The position numbers and the translations under genes are program-made. DNA of 64,000 nucleotides from Candidatus Thorarchaeota archaeon (GTDB taxonomy: Archaea > Asgardarchaeota > Thorarchaeia > Thorarchaeales > Thorarchaeaceae), in NCBI GenBank assembly GCA_008080745.1, contig SHMX01000001.1:223359-287358 (forward strand). Direction: 5' to 3'. Below, one piece after another: positions 52,294 to 60,986 of the stretch. The notes beneath the pieces are model-generated. The model searched no databases. It was not told the DNA's origin and saw only the letters and a list, made by a program, of their open reading frames with translations. How positions within the stretch are numbered: the stretch's first letter is position 1; every line of letters starts with the position of its first letter.

Positions 52294-53211
52294 CTAATCA
52301 ATTGTGCGCGGTTCGAACAGACTTCGTTCAATCCCCAAAGCCCGATTTGCCTCGGCAGTTGCAGCAGCGATAGCATTTCCTATCAAAGCAACTGCAACAA
52401 ATACTTCCTTAGTTCGAATCATGGATCCGTACATGATGCAATCTGTTGCAAATAATTGAGATGCAACAGTTGAAGCAACTACAGCTGAAAGGTGAGTCGA
52501 TTCATCATCAAATCCTTCCTTTTTCAATAACTTCCATGCAGAGGGAGCATTATGAGGACCAAGACAAGTGGGCAGTCCCAGCTCGGATTTGATTGCAAGC
52601 ATAGTCCTATTCTCTAACCCATAACCTGCTCCAACGGGCATAGTTGCCGGGTCAACAACCATCTTTGTAATACCCATACCCTCAGCATCCTCAATCATCG
52701 ATTCAATAGTCGTCATTCTATCGGGGAGGGTAGTTGCCCTTGGAGACCATCCTAAAACTACAGCCATGTTCAACTTACTTGCTGAAAGAAGGTCTTTCTC
52801 CGCGTCCTTCATTGACAAATTGATCGAATTGTAGATTGCTCTATCCTCAAGACCCTGTTCCTCACAGTACTGAATAGCGAATTTTCTTGCCTTTGCGCTG
52901 GTTGATTCGAACATGAAGGGGCCTTCGTAGTTCTCGGCCAGCCAGCTAATGTGATTTTCCATAGCAGTGGGTGTTCTTCCATAGGCTTGGATAATGAGTG
53001 GATGGCCGGTTTCTTTGGTCTGTGAAACTCCTGTTTCAATCCATTCCCTTGTTAATCTCTTATCAAAACGACCTTCTTTGGTACTTTCAACAATGGGTTG
53101 TCCCTTGAAAAAAAGGCCACCTATTAGAACGGTGGGATTTTGTCCTGGCTGACCACCAATTTTTACCCCACCAAAATCGAAGACTTGTTGTTCTTTTTTG
53201 AATACAAACAT
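52294..53211 (-). CDS. mtrH: MtrH-like corrinoid methyltransferase (copy 2)
   Basis: 305 residues. FDFGGVKIGGQPGQNPTVL, GGLFFKGQPIV, AIYNSINLSM, PATMPVGAGYGLENR, CLGPHNAPSAW and ATDCIMYGSMIRTKEVF align with MtrH. GAGGTG eight bases before the ATG. It may use a different pterin or methyl donor from copy 1. Located between mtrA and metF with 9-12 bp gaps, so it is in one transcript with them. Confidence 0.93.
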   Translation of the reverse strand: MFVFKKEQQVFDFGGVKIGGQPGQNPTVLIGGLFFKGQPIVESTKEGRFDKRLTREWIETGVSQTKETGHPLIIQAYGRTPTAMENHISWLAENYEGPFMFESTSAKARKFAIQYCEEQGLEDRAIYNSINLSMKDAEKDLLSASKLNMAVVLGWSPRATTLPDRMTTIESMIEDAEGMGITKMVVDPATMPVGAGYGLENRTMLAIKSELGLPTCLGPHNAPSAWKLLKKEGFDDESTHLSAVVASTVASQLFATDCIMYGSMIRTKEVFVAVALIGNAIAAATAEANRALGIERSLFEPRTID

Positions 53212-53220
53212 GTAGACACC

Positions 53221-54141
53221 TCACCTCGGTCGTGGTAAAAGACCCGACCGTTTTACTATCTCAGGAAGACTCTCTTCCCATCCGACCGCCATGATATGAA
53301 TTCCATCAATACCAGGAAGTTCTCGGACCTGCTCGATTGTTTCAACAGCAATGTTCAGACCCTCTGCTCGAATAGCAGTCCTCTTATCAAGGCCGGCTAA
53401 TCCATTTCCTGCCATCTCCAACCTATGAATCATTGTGTCTGGTATCTTAAACCCAGGTATTCTTTGATTCATGAAAAGAGCCATTTTTGGCCCCTTCAGA
53501 GGGATTATTCCAGCAATTATTTTGATATCTTCAACTGGAATATGACTCAGGAATTTTTCAAAGCGCGGAATGTCATAGATAGCTTGGGTCTGGAAGAATT
53601 GTGCTCCTGCTTGTTTTTTCTTTGAAACACGCATTGCCTGTAAGGGCATTGGATCCGCATAGGGATTGAACGTGGATCCAAGAAAGAATTGTGGCGTACC
53701 CTCTAAATCAGCACCTGCAAGATCTTTCCCGCTCATAAGATGTTTTGCCAATTGAAGTGCTTGAATTGAGTCAATATCATAGACCATCTTGGTCTTTGGG
53801 TGAGAGCCGAGGAGGGTATGGTCACCCGTAATGAATAGTACATTTTCGAGCCCGAGTGCATGAGCCCCATATAATTCGCTTTGAAAGAGTACTCTATTTC
53901 GATCTCTAGCTGACATCTGAATGATGGGTTCAATACCCGCATTAAGTAAAATATGCCCGCAGACCATGCTGCTCATCGATGGAATCCCCCGTACATTGTC
54001 TGTGATGTTTATTGCATCACAATAATCCCTGATAATGGATGCTCGCTGTGTCACCAGACTTGCATCAGCTCCATGAGGTGGAGTTATCTCTCCAGTGACT
54101 ACAAACTTCTCTTCCTCAAGTAATTGATCAAGCCGTGACAG
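53221..54141 (-). CDS. metF: Methylene-tetrahydrofolate reductase-like protein (MetF), start codon anomalous
   Basis: About 306 residues if started at CTG 54141. FAD-dependent TIM-barrel reductase giving methyl-pterin. The catalytic Glu belongs to VVTGEITPPHG, encoded at about 54093-54061, upstream of the first standard start (GTG 54054), so a shorter product would lack it. Other MetF signatures are DAINITDN, VLFITGDH, FQTQAIYD. The frame opens after TAA at 54165-54163 with no ATG, GTG or TTG; CTG 54141 has AAAGGAG nine bases upstream, or a +1 frameshift from an ATG at 54169 supplies the N-terminus. Next to mtrH-mtrA-mtrH, so it feeds methyl groups to them; MetV is at 58.9 kb. Confidence 0.9.
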   Translation of the reverse strand: MSRLDQLLEEEKFVVTGEITPPHGADASLVTQRASIIRDYCDAINITDNVRGIPSMSSMVCGHILLNAGIEPIIQMSARDRNRVLFQSELYGAHALGLENVLFITGDHTLLGSHPKTKMVYDIDSIQALQLAKHLMSGKDLAGADLEGTPQFFLGSTFNPYADPMPLQAMRVSKKKQAGAQFFQTQAIYDIPRFEKFLSHIPVEDIKIIAGIIPLKGPKMALFMNQRIPGFKIPDTMIHRLEMAGNGLAGLDKRTAIRAEGLNIAVETIEQVRELPGIDGIHIMAVGWEESLPEIVKRSGLLPRPR

Positions 54142-54169
54142 ATTAAAGCTCTCCTTTTCTCGTTACCAT
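54139..54169 (-). promoter_or_regulatory. Candidate recoding site or leader ORF at the metF start
   Basis: ATG at 54169-54167 opens a frame of eight codons (MVTRKGEL) ending in CTT-TAA at 54148-54143. Skipping one T after CTT enters the metF frame at AAT-CTG. AGGAG ends two bases upstream of CTT. The order SD-like, short spacer, CTT, stop resembles the prfB frameshift site. CTG 54141 with the same AGGAG as ribosome site is a simpler alternative, and a T-run indel is another. Confidence 0.5.
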
Positions 54170-54252
54170 TGAGCGCGAGGCATGACTTATTTGCTTTACT
54201 TGAAAAATAATGGAAAAGAAGTCCCAATCATTGGAACTTCAATTCGTCATCA

Positions 54253-56589
54253 CTATCTATTTCTAATTATTGCTCCTCCAAATACAACAATCACCACTAG
54301 TGATCCCATCAAAATCAACATATTGATGCTTTCCATTGAAAGGAGGGGTGCTGTACCAGTTACCTCGACAAACACAGTGTCATAGCTAGATAGACCCGAT
54401 TCGTCAAAAAGCTCCAGAGTGAAATTATACGTTCCAGGAAACAAACCATCCACATTCTTGGATATGTTTGTACCATCCCACGATCCCTCTTCGATAACTG
54501 TGCCATTTTGATATATCCTGTAACTTGAAGGCGTAGAATCACCACACACCCATGTAATAGTATTACCAGTGGTACCATATTCATAGGAAATATCATCGGG
54601 AAGAGTAATAGAAGGTGGTAAATTAGATTTAACATGAACCATTACAGAATGCGTGGAGATTTGACCATAAAAACTAGATAACATAATAGTGTAGTTATAA
54701 GTGCCAATAGATAAGCTATCCAAGTCAATAACCACATCACTTCCATCCCAAATTTGCGATGCAATAATACTATCATTCCTAATGATCAAGTACATCATCG
54801 GATAGGGATCACTACAAGTCCAGGTTAGCTTATTCCCCGTTGTTCCTTCCTCAATAAAGACATTATCCGGCCCACTCACACTTGGTGGATCTAATGCTAG
54901 TTTCCGAGGATTCTTCCAATAGAGAGGATTCTGAGTTAGTTCAGTAAACTCACCAGCTATGTATTCGCTTACTATAAATGGACCAGATGTCACAAAGAAT
55001 GTTTCAGCCGGGTCAGTCGGATCAGGATTCCATTCGTTCCATGCTGGAAAATTGGGATCATTGAAAATATGTTTAGGAACGATAGGTTTCGTTGCTATAG
55101 TACTAAGATGCCAATAGGATACACTATTGAATTCAACTACTAGTGTGTATGGGTTCTTAGCATATGCAGCCACCATGTCAGTCAAATCAATACCGTATGG
55201 ATTGCCAGAAGAATCACGATAGTAATTTAAAGTAAAGGCTGCATCTGATGCAGTGATTGGAAGTCCGTCACTCCAAGAAGCGTTTTGAATCATATTAAAA
55301 GTGAATCGAGTATGGTTCTCTGGTATCTCTGGGTAATCATCATGGGTCGCGGCTATATAATTTTCACAAAGCCAACTAACAAGATTCCCATCTTCACCAA
55401 TTCGGAATAATGAGTCCCATAACATATCGTTAATCTTTGCTGTGTAAGTAGATGAACTAGCCATAAAATTGAAGGTATCAACATCAAGTGGATTGCTTCT
55501 ACGGAATATTCCACCGATTTTGGGTCCGACAGATTCTTTTCTATGGACCTTGTAGTTTGTCCAAAAACCCGGGACTTCTTCACTAGCATCGTTCACATAA
55601 CCCTCGAACACATCGGTTCGATAGGCGGATAGGAGAATGTTCTCATAACATACAATTATGGGACATTCATAGACAAAGATTCTCTGCATTTCAATAGCAG
55701 CTTCGTATACATCCTCATATTGAACACTATGGAGAAGTTGATCTCTCCAGCTATCATATGATGCATTCCTGAAGTTGGGGAAGTTCCAGTATGGCGCATC
55801 GGCGTATTCAGACCAGTACTCGTAAGCAAGCCAATCAACATCGAAGTCGTTGAAACTTGAACCCATGAAGACTATGTCATAGTCCTCGTGGAAATATAAC
55901 CTGTTCAAGTACTCGTAGAAGTCTGTTGGTACGGAGGTTGCATCGATGTTCAGAGCCACTAGAGCCTCTTCGACCTTCTGACCGACTCCAACAGCAATAT
56001 TAGACGATTGAGCAACTTCAATAAGAACATCAAAGTCATCGCCGTTTGGTGCTTCTAACAAACCGTCATCATCGACATCAACAAAACCTGCATCAGCAAG
56101 TAGTTGAACACCCTCTGCAATATGACCCTCATAGTAATTGTAAGGCAATTGTCCCTCAATAGAGAACGGATTGACCACTGGCACACACGAGTCCTGTGGT
56201 TGTGAGAGGCCATCCCATACATCGTCAGAGATTGCCTCTTTGTCTAACGCAAAGGCAAGGGCTCTTCGGAACGCGGTAATGTTGAATGGGTATTTGTCAC
56301 AGTTGATCGTGACGTATCCGTATCCGTTCCTGAGTACATTGGCGACCTCGATATCATCAGCCTCTTCCAACTGTGGAAGGAAGCTGGGATCAATCATATC
56401 ACCTATCAGGTCGATATCGTTTTCCTGTAAAGCTAGAATTTGTGCATCGTCTCCCTGAATAACATTAAAGACTATTTTATCTACGTTTGGACCAAGATAT
56501 TGTTCCGAACTAGTTGATGATACAAAGGGAATGAAACCCCCAATAAATAAGGAAGAACACAACAAGATAACTAGAAACTTATTTCTCAT
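54253..56589 (-). CDS. Extracellular solute-binding protein family 5 (OppA/DppA-like), membrane anchored
   Basis: 778 residues. Signal peptide at 1-24 (FLVILLCSSLFIGGFIPFVS), SBP-5 domain at about 30-540 (NVLRNGYGYVTINCDKYPFN, AFRRALAFALDKEAI, NYYEGHIAEGVQLLADAGF), two Ig-like repeats with WTCSD and WVCGD at about 570-750, and a C-terminal membrane helix (LILMGSLVVIVVFGGAII). It would capture peptides or other oligomers outside the cell while tethered by its tail. No permease or ATPase gene is next to it. Long paralogue of the following gene. A TATA-like element lies about 40 bp upstream. Confidence 0.92.
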   Translation of the reverse strand: MRNKFLVILLCSSLFIGGFIPFVSSTSSEQYLGPNVDKIVFNVIQGDDAQILALQENDIDLIGDMIDPSFLPQLEEADDIEVANVLRNGYGYVTINCDKYPFNITAFRRALAFALDKEAISDDVWDGLSQPQDSCVPVVNPFSIEGQLPYNYYEGHIAEGVQLLADAGFVDVDDDGLLEAPNGDDFDVLIEVAQSSNIAVGVGQKVEEALVALNIDATSVPTDFYEYLNRLYFHEDYDIVFMGSSFNDFDVDWLAYEYWSEYADAPYWNFPNFRNASYDSWRDQLLHSVQYEDVYEAAIEMQRIFVYECPIIVCYENILLSAYRTDVFEGYVNDASEEVPGFWTNYKVHRKESVGPKIGGIFRRSNPLDVDTFNFMASSSTYTAKINDMLWDSLFRIGEDGNLVSWLCENYIAATHDDYPEIPENHTRFTFNMIQNASWSDGLPITASDAAFTLNYYRDSSGNPYGIDLTDMVAAYAKNPYTLVVEFNSVSYWHLSTIATKPIVPKHIFNDPNFPAWNEWNPDPTDPAETFFVTSGPFIVSEYIAGEFTELTQNPLYWKNPRKLALDPPSVSGPDNVFIEEGTTGNKLTWTCSDPYPMMYLIIRNDSIIASQIWDGSDVVIDLDSLSIGTYNYTIMLSSFYGQISTHSVMVHVKSNLPPSITLPDDISYEYGTTGNTITWVCGDSTPSSYRIYQNGTVIEEGSWDGTNISKNVDGLFPGTYNFTLELFDESGLSSYDTVFVEVTGTAPLLSMESINMLILMGSLVVIVVFGGAIIRNR
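55697..55818 (-). repeat. Near-identical 122-bp segment shared with 57872-57993
   Basis: From GCAGCTTCGTATAC to GACCAGTA the sequence matches the copy at 57872-57993 at all but one position (55796), including a 99-bp perfect run (55697-55795). Flanking parts of the two paralogous genes are much more diverged. This fits recent gene conversion within the pair. Confidence 0.8.
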
Positions 56590-56697
56590 GTTTAGCCCTC
56601 ACAATATGCGTATCAATAAATAACCTCGATAATAATATAAACTATTCTCTATTCCTTTTAACAATAATTTACTTGCCATCATCGAGTACACATGCAC

Positions 56698-58767
56698 CTA
56701 ATGATTCTTTATGATGGCTGAACCAAAAGCTGCAATTACCACAAGTGAGCTTATTGTTATGGCCATACTTAGACTAAATACTGGGATATTTAGCAAATCG
56801 TTTCTCCTGATGTGGACTAATACATCATCACTTGTTGATGATCCAAACCGAGTGGAAAGAATCAATGTGTAGTTGTATGTTCCATAAGAAAGCGAATCGA
56901 GACTGATGGAAACGTTAGTACCCTCTAAAACACCAGAGTCAATTAAACTGCCATCCCGTAGAATAGAATATTCACAGGGAACAGAACAACTGCAATTCCA
57001 AGTTAGCATTTTTCCTACTGTGCCTTCTGAAATGTATACATCATCCTGCCGTTCAATATAGGGATTATCATCGCCAGTAACAGAGCTGCTACGATAATAC
57101 GAGTTGTAAGTTAATTCAGCAAACTCACCTGGTACAAAATCATTAACAATGAAGGGGCCTGATGAAACAAAATACGGTTCATTGGGATCCGTTGGATCAG
57201 GATTCCATTCATTCCACGCTGGAAAATCAGGTTCAATAAAGATGTGTTTAGGAATAATCGGTTTCAATGCTACTGCTGTTAGATGCCAGTATGATTCGGA
57301 CTTGAATTCCACAACCATTTCACTAGGAGTTATAGAATATGCAGACATAATATCAGCAATATCTGCACCAAGAGGATTCCCTGGTGCATTTCGATAATAG
57401 TTTAGCGAAAAGGCAACATCGTCTGCGGTAAGGGGACGACCATCAGACCAAACTAAATCATCCCGCATTTGAAAGATGATACGTGTATGCTCATCCGGCA
57501 CCTTTCTATTATCAGCATGGGTTTCAATATTATAAGATTCGGCTAACCAATGAATATAGTTGCCATCCGGGTCCATCCGGAGTAACGAGTCCCACATCAT
57601 CTGATTCACAGTGTTGGCAAAGGAAGAAATCGAGGTCATGAAATTAAATGTGTCAATATCAAAGGGAAGACTCCATCGGAGGTTACCTCCATAGGGTCCG
57701 CCTGCTGCATCTTTCAATCTGACCTGATAATTAGTCCACCAGTTTGGAACACCATCATTCACATCATTTACAAAACCTACAAACCTATCGGTCCTATATG
57801 CAGAGAGAAGTACATTTTCGTAGCAAACTATAATTGGACACTCATAGACAAAGATTTTCTGCATCTCAATTGCAGCTTCGTATACATCCTCATATTGAAC
57901 ACTATGGAGAAGTTGATCTCTCCAGCTATCATATGATGCATTCCTGAAGTTGGGGAAGTTCCAGTATGGCTCATCGGCGTATTCAGACCAGTATTCATAA
58001 GCCAGCCAATCGACCGAATACTCGGAAAAGCTTGTGCTCATGTAAACAATATCATAATCACCATGATGATATAGACGGCACAAGTAATCGTAGAAATAGG
58101 CACCTTTAGCTACGGCATCTATTCCAATACTTCTCATGGTTTCAGCAAAGAGTTCTCCTGTCCTTTCTGCAATACCTGACGATTGAGCGAGCTCGACTAG
58201 CACGTCGAAATCAGACCCATCGGGTGCCTCCCTAGAACCATCTTCATCAATATCAAAAAATCCTGCTGCATCTAATAGTGCATTGGCTTTTGCAAGATTA
58301 CCCTCATAGTAGGTATAGGGTAATTGTCCTTCGATTGAAAAAGGATTGACCACTGGCACACAGGAGTCCTGAGGTTGCGCAAGACCACTCCATATGTCAT
58401 CACAGATTGCTTCTTTATCCAAAGCAAAGGCGAGAGCTCGACGAAAAGCAGTGATATTAAACGGGTATTTATCACAGTTGATCGAGAAATATCCATATCC
58501 ATTTCGAAGTACATTAGCAATCTCAATATCCTCAGATTCCTCCAGTTGAGGTAGAAAAGAGGGGTCAATCATATCACCAACGAGGTCGATTTCATTATCC
58601 AATAGAGCAAGGACCTGGGCGTTATCTCCCGTTATGACTTTGTATGTTATTTTATCAACATAAGGCCCATAGTATTGCATGGATGAATTAGCTGGAGCCA
58701 ATAAAGGAATAGCACTTAGCATTAATACCAAACAACTACCATATACAATAGTATTTCGTAGCCGCAT
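56698..58767 (-). CDS. Extracellular solute-binding protein family 5 (OppA/DppA-like), second copy
   Basis: About 689 residues from ATG 58767; ATG 58800 is also possible. Signal peptide (IVYGSCLVLMLSAIPLLA), the SBP-5 domain with the same motifs as the neighbour, one C-terminal Ig-like repeat (about 590-655, WNCSCSVPCEYSIL), and a terminal membrane helix (SMAITISSLVVIAAFGSAII). It has one Ig-like repeat where the neighbour has two. It likely binds a related ligand; no transporter gene is adjacent. The two genes interrupt the metF-metV spacing. Confidence 0.9.
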   Translation of the reverse strand: MRLRNTIVYGSCLVLMLSAIPLLAPANSSMQYYGPYVDKITYKVITGDNAQVLALLDNEIDLVGDMIDPSFLPQLEESEDIEIANVLRNGYGYFSINCDKYPFNITAFRRALAFALDKEAICDDIWSGLAQPQDSCVPVVNPFSIEGQLPYTYYEGNLAKANALLDAAGFFDIDEDGSREAPDGSDFDVLVELAQSSGIAERTGELFAETMRSIGIDAVAKGAYFYDYLCRLYHHGDYDIVYMSTSFSEYSVDWLAYEYWSEYADEPYWNFPNFRNASYDSWRDQLLHSVQYEDVYEAAIEMQKIFVYECPIIVCYENVLLSAYRTDRFVGFVNDVNDGVPNWWTNYQVRLKDAAGGPYGGNLRWSLPFDIDTFNFMTSISSFANTVNQMMWDSLLRMDPDGNYIHWLAESYNIETHADNRKVPDEHTRIIFQMRDDLVWSDGRPLTADDVAFSLNYYRNAPGNPLGADIADIMSAYSITPSEMVVEFKSESYWHLTAVALKPIIPKHIFIEPDFPAWNEWNPDPTDPNEPYFVSSGPFIVNDFVPGEFAELTYNSYYRSSSVTGDDNPYIERQDDVYISEGTVGKMLTWNCSCSVPCEYSILRDGSLIDSGVLEGTNVSISLDSLSYGTYNYTLILSTRFGSSTSDDVLVHIRRNDLLNIPVFSLSMAITISSLVVIAAFGSAIIKNH
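57872..57993 (-). repeat. Near-identical 122-bp segment shared with 55697-55818
   Basis: Partner of the segment at 55697-55818, with one mismatch (57971). It encodes YEDVYEAAIEM and flanking residues in both proteins. Synonymous differences elsewhere in the genes are frequent, so the identity here is local. Confidence 0.8.
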
Positions 58768-58866
58768 TTCAAGCCCTCTGGATCTTTTTATGATAATCAT
58801 ATTATCTTTTGTGAAAATATAGATAATACTTGTTGTTCACGAACCTACACATCGAAGAAGTTCAGA

Positions 58867-59508
58867 TTAGTTGTGGTGAATAGAATGAGGGCCTTTTGCC
58901 TGACTCCAGTCTCGAGATTCCCAGATTTTCTCAATATTTTCTAGTTTTCCAAGTTCCTTTAATCGCTCATAAATAAGATGCCAAGCACAATCGGTATCGG
59001 GGTCTCTTTCACACTTTCCATCCATCGAACCACCACAGGGCCCATTCATTATACCCTTGGAACAGCGTGTAATTGGACAAATCCCACCTGTGAGATGAAG
59101 GACACAATCGCCACACAAAGCACACTTCTCCTCATGATGAAATCTTTGGGGCATATCTCCAAGAAACTTTGAGTCAGTTGCAGGGAATGATTGAAGATTG
59201 GGTAAGAAATTCGTTAACGTCTGAGTTGCAACGCCACATGCTTGAACCAATACTGCATCTGCTTTGCTTAGTTCCATCCGATGTTTTTCAAGCTCTTCCT
59301 TTAATGCACGGTGGTCACATATACCACCCTCAACCAGAATCTTTGCTAGGACCTTTTTTCCTCTATCCACAAGGAGATCCTCCATATCTTCAAGTTGAAG
59401 CCATCCACCCACATCACACATCTGAGCACAGCCAGTATCACCAAAGAGAACAATATTCTGATGACCTTCTAACATCTTGAGAATAATTTCAGGGGATTTT
59501 AGTTCCAT
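58867..59508 (-). CDS. metV: Methylenetetrahydrofolate reductase C-terminal/zinc protein (MetV)
   Basis: 213 residues from ATG 59508 (start 59517 possible). It has the MetV pattern: FGDTGCAQMCDVGG, HHEEKCALCGDCVLHLTGGI, CPITRCSKGIMNGPCGG and CERDPDTDC, which hold zinc and an Fe-S cluster. MetV partners MetF in acetogen-type methylene-H4F reductases and passes electrons. It is 4.7 kb from metF because two binding-protein genes lie between them; all are in the same direction. Supports a bifurcating or ferredoxin-linked reductase in a Wood-Ljungdahl setting. Confidence 0.92.
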   Translation of the reverse strand: MELKSPEIILKMLEGHQNIVLFGDTGCAQMCDVGGWLQLEDMEDLLVDRGKKVLAKILVEGGICDHRALKEELEKHRMELSKADAVLVQACGVATQTLTNFLPNLQSFPATDSKFLGDMPQRFHHEEKCALCGDCVLHLTGGICPITRCSKGIMNGPCGGSMDGKCERDPDTDCAWHLIYERLKELGKLENIEKIWESRDWSQAKGPHSIHHN

Positions 59509-59600
59509 GACTATCATCAGAACACCACATTATGAATTAGAGATGTTTTGAGCGTAATAGGTTTTTTCAAGCAACAAAGTTATCCTGACCAATATTGATA

Positions 59601-60884
59601 TCATTCAATCATCGTGAAGGTGCCCTGAGGTAGTGTCTTTGCCAGCTTTTGAGCCACACTCAAAGGAAGATATGCCTCTACATGGATATTGCCAGTCTTG
59701 TAGTCTTCCACTTCAACATCGCCCACCTCATGAAGCCACGAGATTAGTGACATGCTCTCATCACCATAATCGAGTTCAAGACGGTATAGTGAGAGGGGAG
59801 GAAGTTCTGCCTCAATAGCCTGAATCAGTACATTTAGAGCAATCTGCTCTTTTGCTGAAATGGGTATAATTTGGTCGTACTCTGTTGAAAGAATACTAAT
59901 CCGTTCGGAAACTTGCTCCTTTTCAATGAGATCAATCTTATTCAGGGCAACAATGATTGGAATGCCATTCACCCCAACCTCCTTGAACGTATCGCGAGAA
60001 GCATTGGCTTTTCGAATCATCTCAGGTATTGAATCAGAGGCATCAATGACCAAGACAATTACATCTGCATCTCCGATCTCCATTAGTGTGGTGTGAAACG
60101 CATCCAGAAGTGAGGAAGGCAAATCACTGATGAACCCGACCGAGTCAGAAAGAACAACTTGTCTTCCAGGCAGGTCGAACTCTGCGGTTTTTGTCGAGAG
60201 GGTCGTGAATAGCTTGTCAGCAATTTCTACGGTAGAGCCAGTCATAGCTCTATGCAGCGTACTCTTTCCAGCATTTGTATAGCCAGCTAATGTAACCTCA
60301 AGAAATCCCTTGCTGACTCGCTTCTGTTTTTTCAGTTCTTGTACTTGTGCGATTTTCTCAAGTTTCTTTTGGATGATAGCAATTCGTCTTCTGATTTCTT
60401 TGATTCGCATGTTTAAGAGATCTTCACCAGCTCCAATCTGTTCAGCAATCGGACGATCTCCAGTATGTTCTTTTTGTAATCGTTTTCGTATCTGATGTCG
60501 TTCGAAAGGTAATTCATATCTCAATCTGGCCTGCTCAATTTGCAACTTTGCTTGTTGAGTCTGAGCATGCTTATCGAATATTTCCAATATTACCTGATTT
60601 CTATCACGAACCTCCACATCCCAGGCTTCCATCAATCTGTAGATCTGACTAGAAGATAACATATGAGAAAACAACACAACATCGGGTTCGTTGATTTCAA
60701 TCCATGTAGCAATCTCTTCTACTTTTCCGCTGCCAATTCCAAATCTTGCAGATGGAGGCGATACAACATCAAAGAAGCCTAATATCGAGTATCCAGCTGT
60801 CTTTGCGATTGATTCGAATTCTTCAAGCAAATCCGGTTCGTCGTACTTTCGACGCTGAACGAGTAGTGCTGTTGGTTTATACAT
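59601..60884 (-). CDS. hflX: GTPase HflX
   Basis: About 427 residues from ATG 60884 (GTG 60929 possible). The HflX N-terminal domain with RNQVILEIFDKHAQTQQAKL (about 105-124) is followed by a coiled segment and a GTPase domain: G1 AGYTNAGKSTL, DSVGFISDLP (G3), NKIDL (G4). HflX binds ribosomal large subunits and can split stalled ribosomes. The G domain is complete, C-terminal part is short. Divergent from the tgtA gene with a 102-bp intergenic gap. Confidence 0.93.
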   Translation of the reverse strand: MYKPTALLVQRRKYDEPDLLEEFESIAKTAGYSILGFFDVVSPPSARFGIGSGKVEEIATWIEINEPDVVLFSHMLSSSQIYRLMEAWDVEVRDRNQVILEIFDKHAQTQQAKLQIEQARLRYELPFERHQIRKRLQKEHTGDRPIAEQIGAGEDLLNMRIKEIRRRIAIIQKKLEKIAQVQELKKQKRVSKGFLEVTLAGYTNAGKSTLHRAMTGSTVEIADKLFTTLSTKTAEFDLPGRQVVLSDSVGFISDLPSSLLDAFHTTLMEIGDADVIVLVIDASDSIPEMIRKANASRDTFKEVGVNGIPIIVALNKIDLIEKEQVSERISILSTEYDQIIPISAKEQIALNVLIQAIEAELPPLSLYRLELDYGDESMSLISWLHEVGDVEVEDYKTGNIHVEAYLPLSVAQKLAKTLPQGTFTMIE

Positions 60885-60986
60885 CAGTATTGAAATAGAA
60901 TGTTCTTTCTTAAACCGTTTGGAGTGCACATTGACTATAGCAAAAGGTTCTTTGAGGGACTGAGAAACATTTTGATGGGATTATAG

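Noticed and set aside
49234-54141. Evidence for methanogenesis
   Set aside because: MtrA/MtrH and a marker-14-like protein are present, but no mcr genes or membrane Mtr subunits are in the window, and MtrA lacks its membrane helix.
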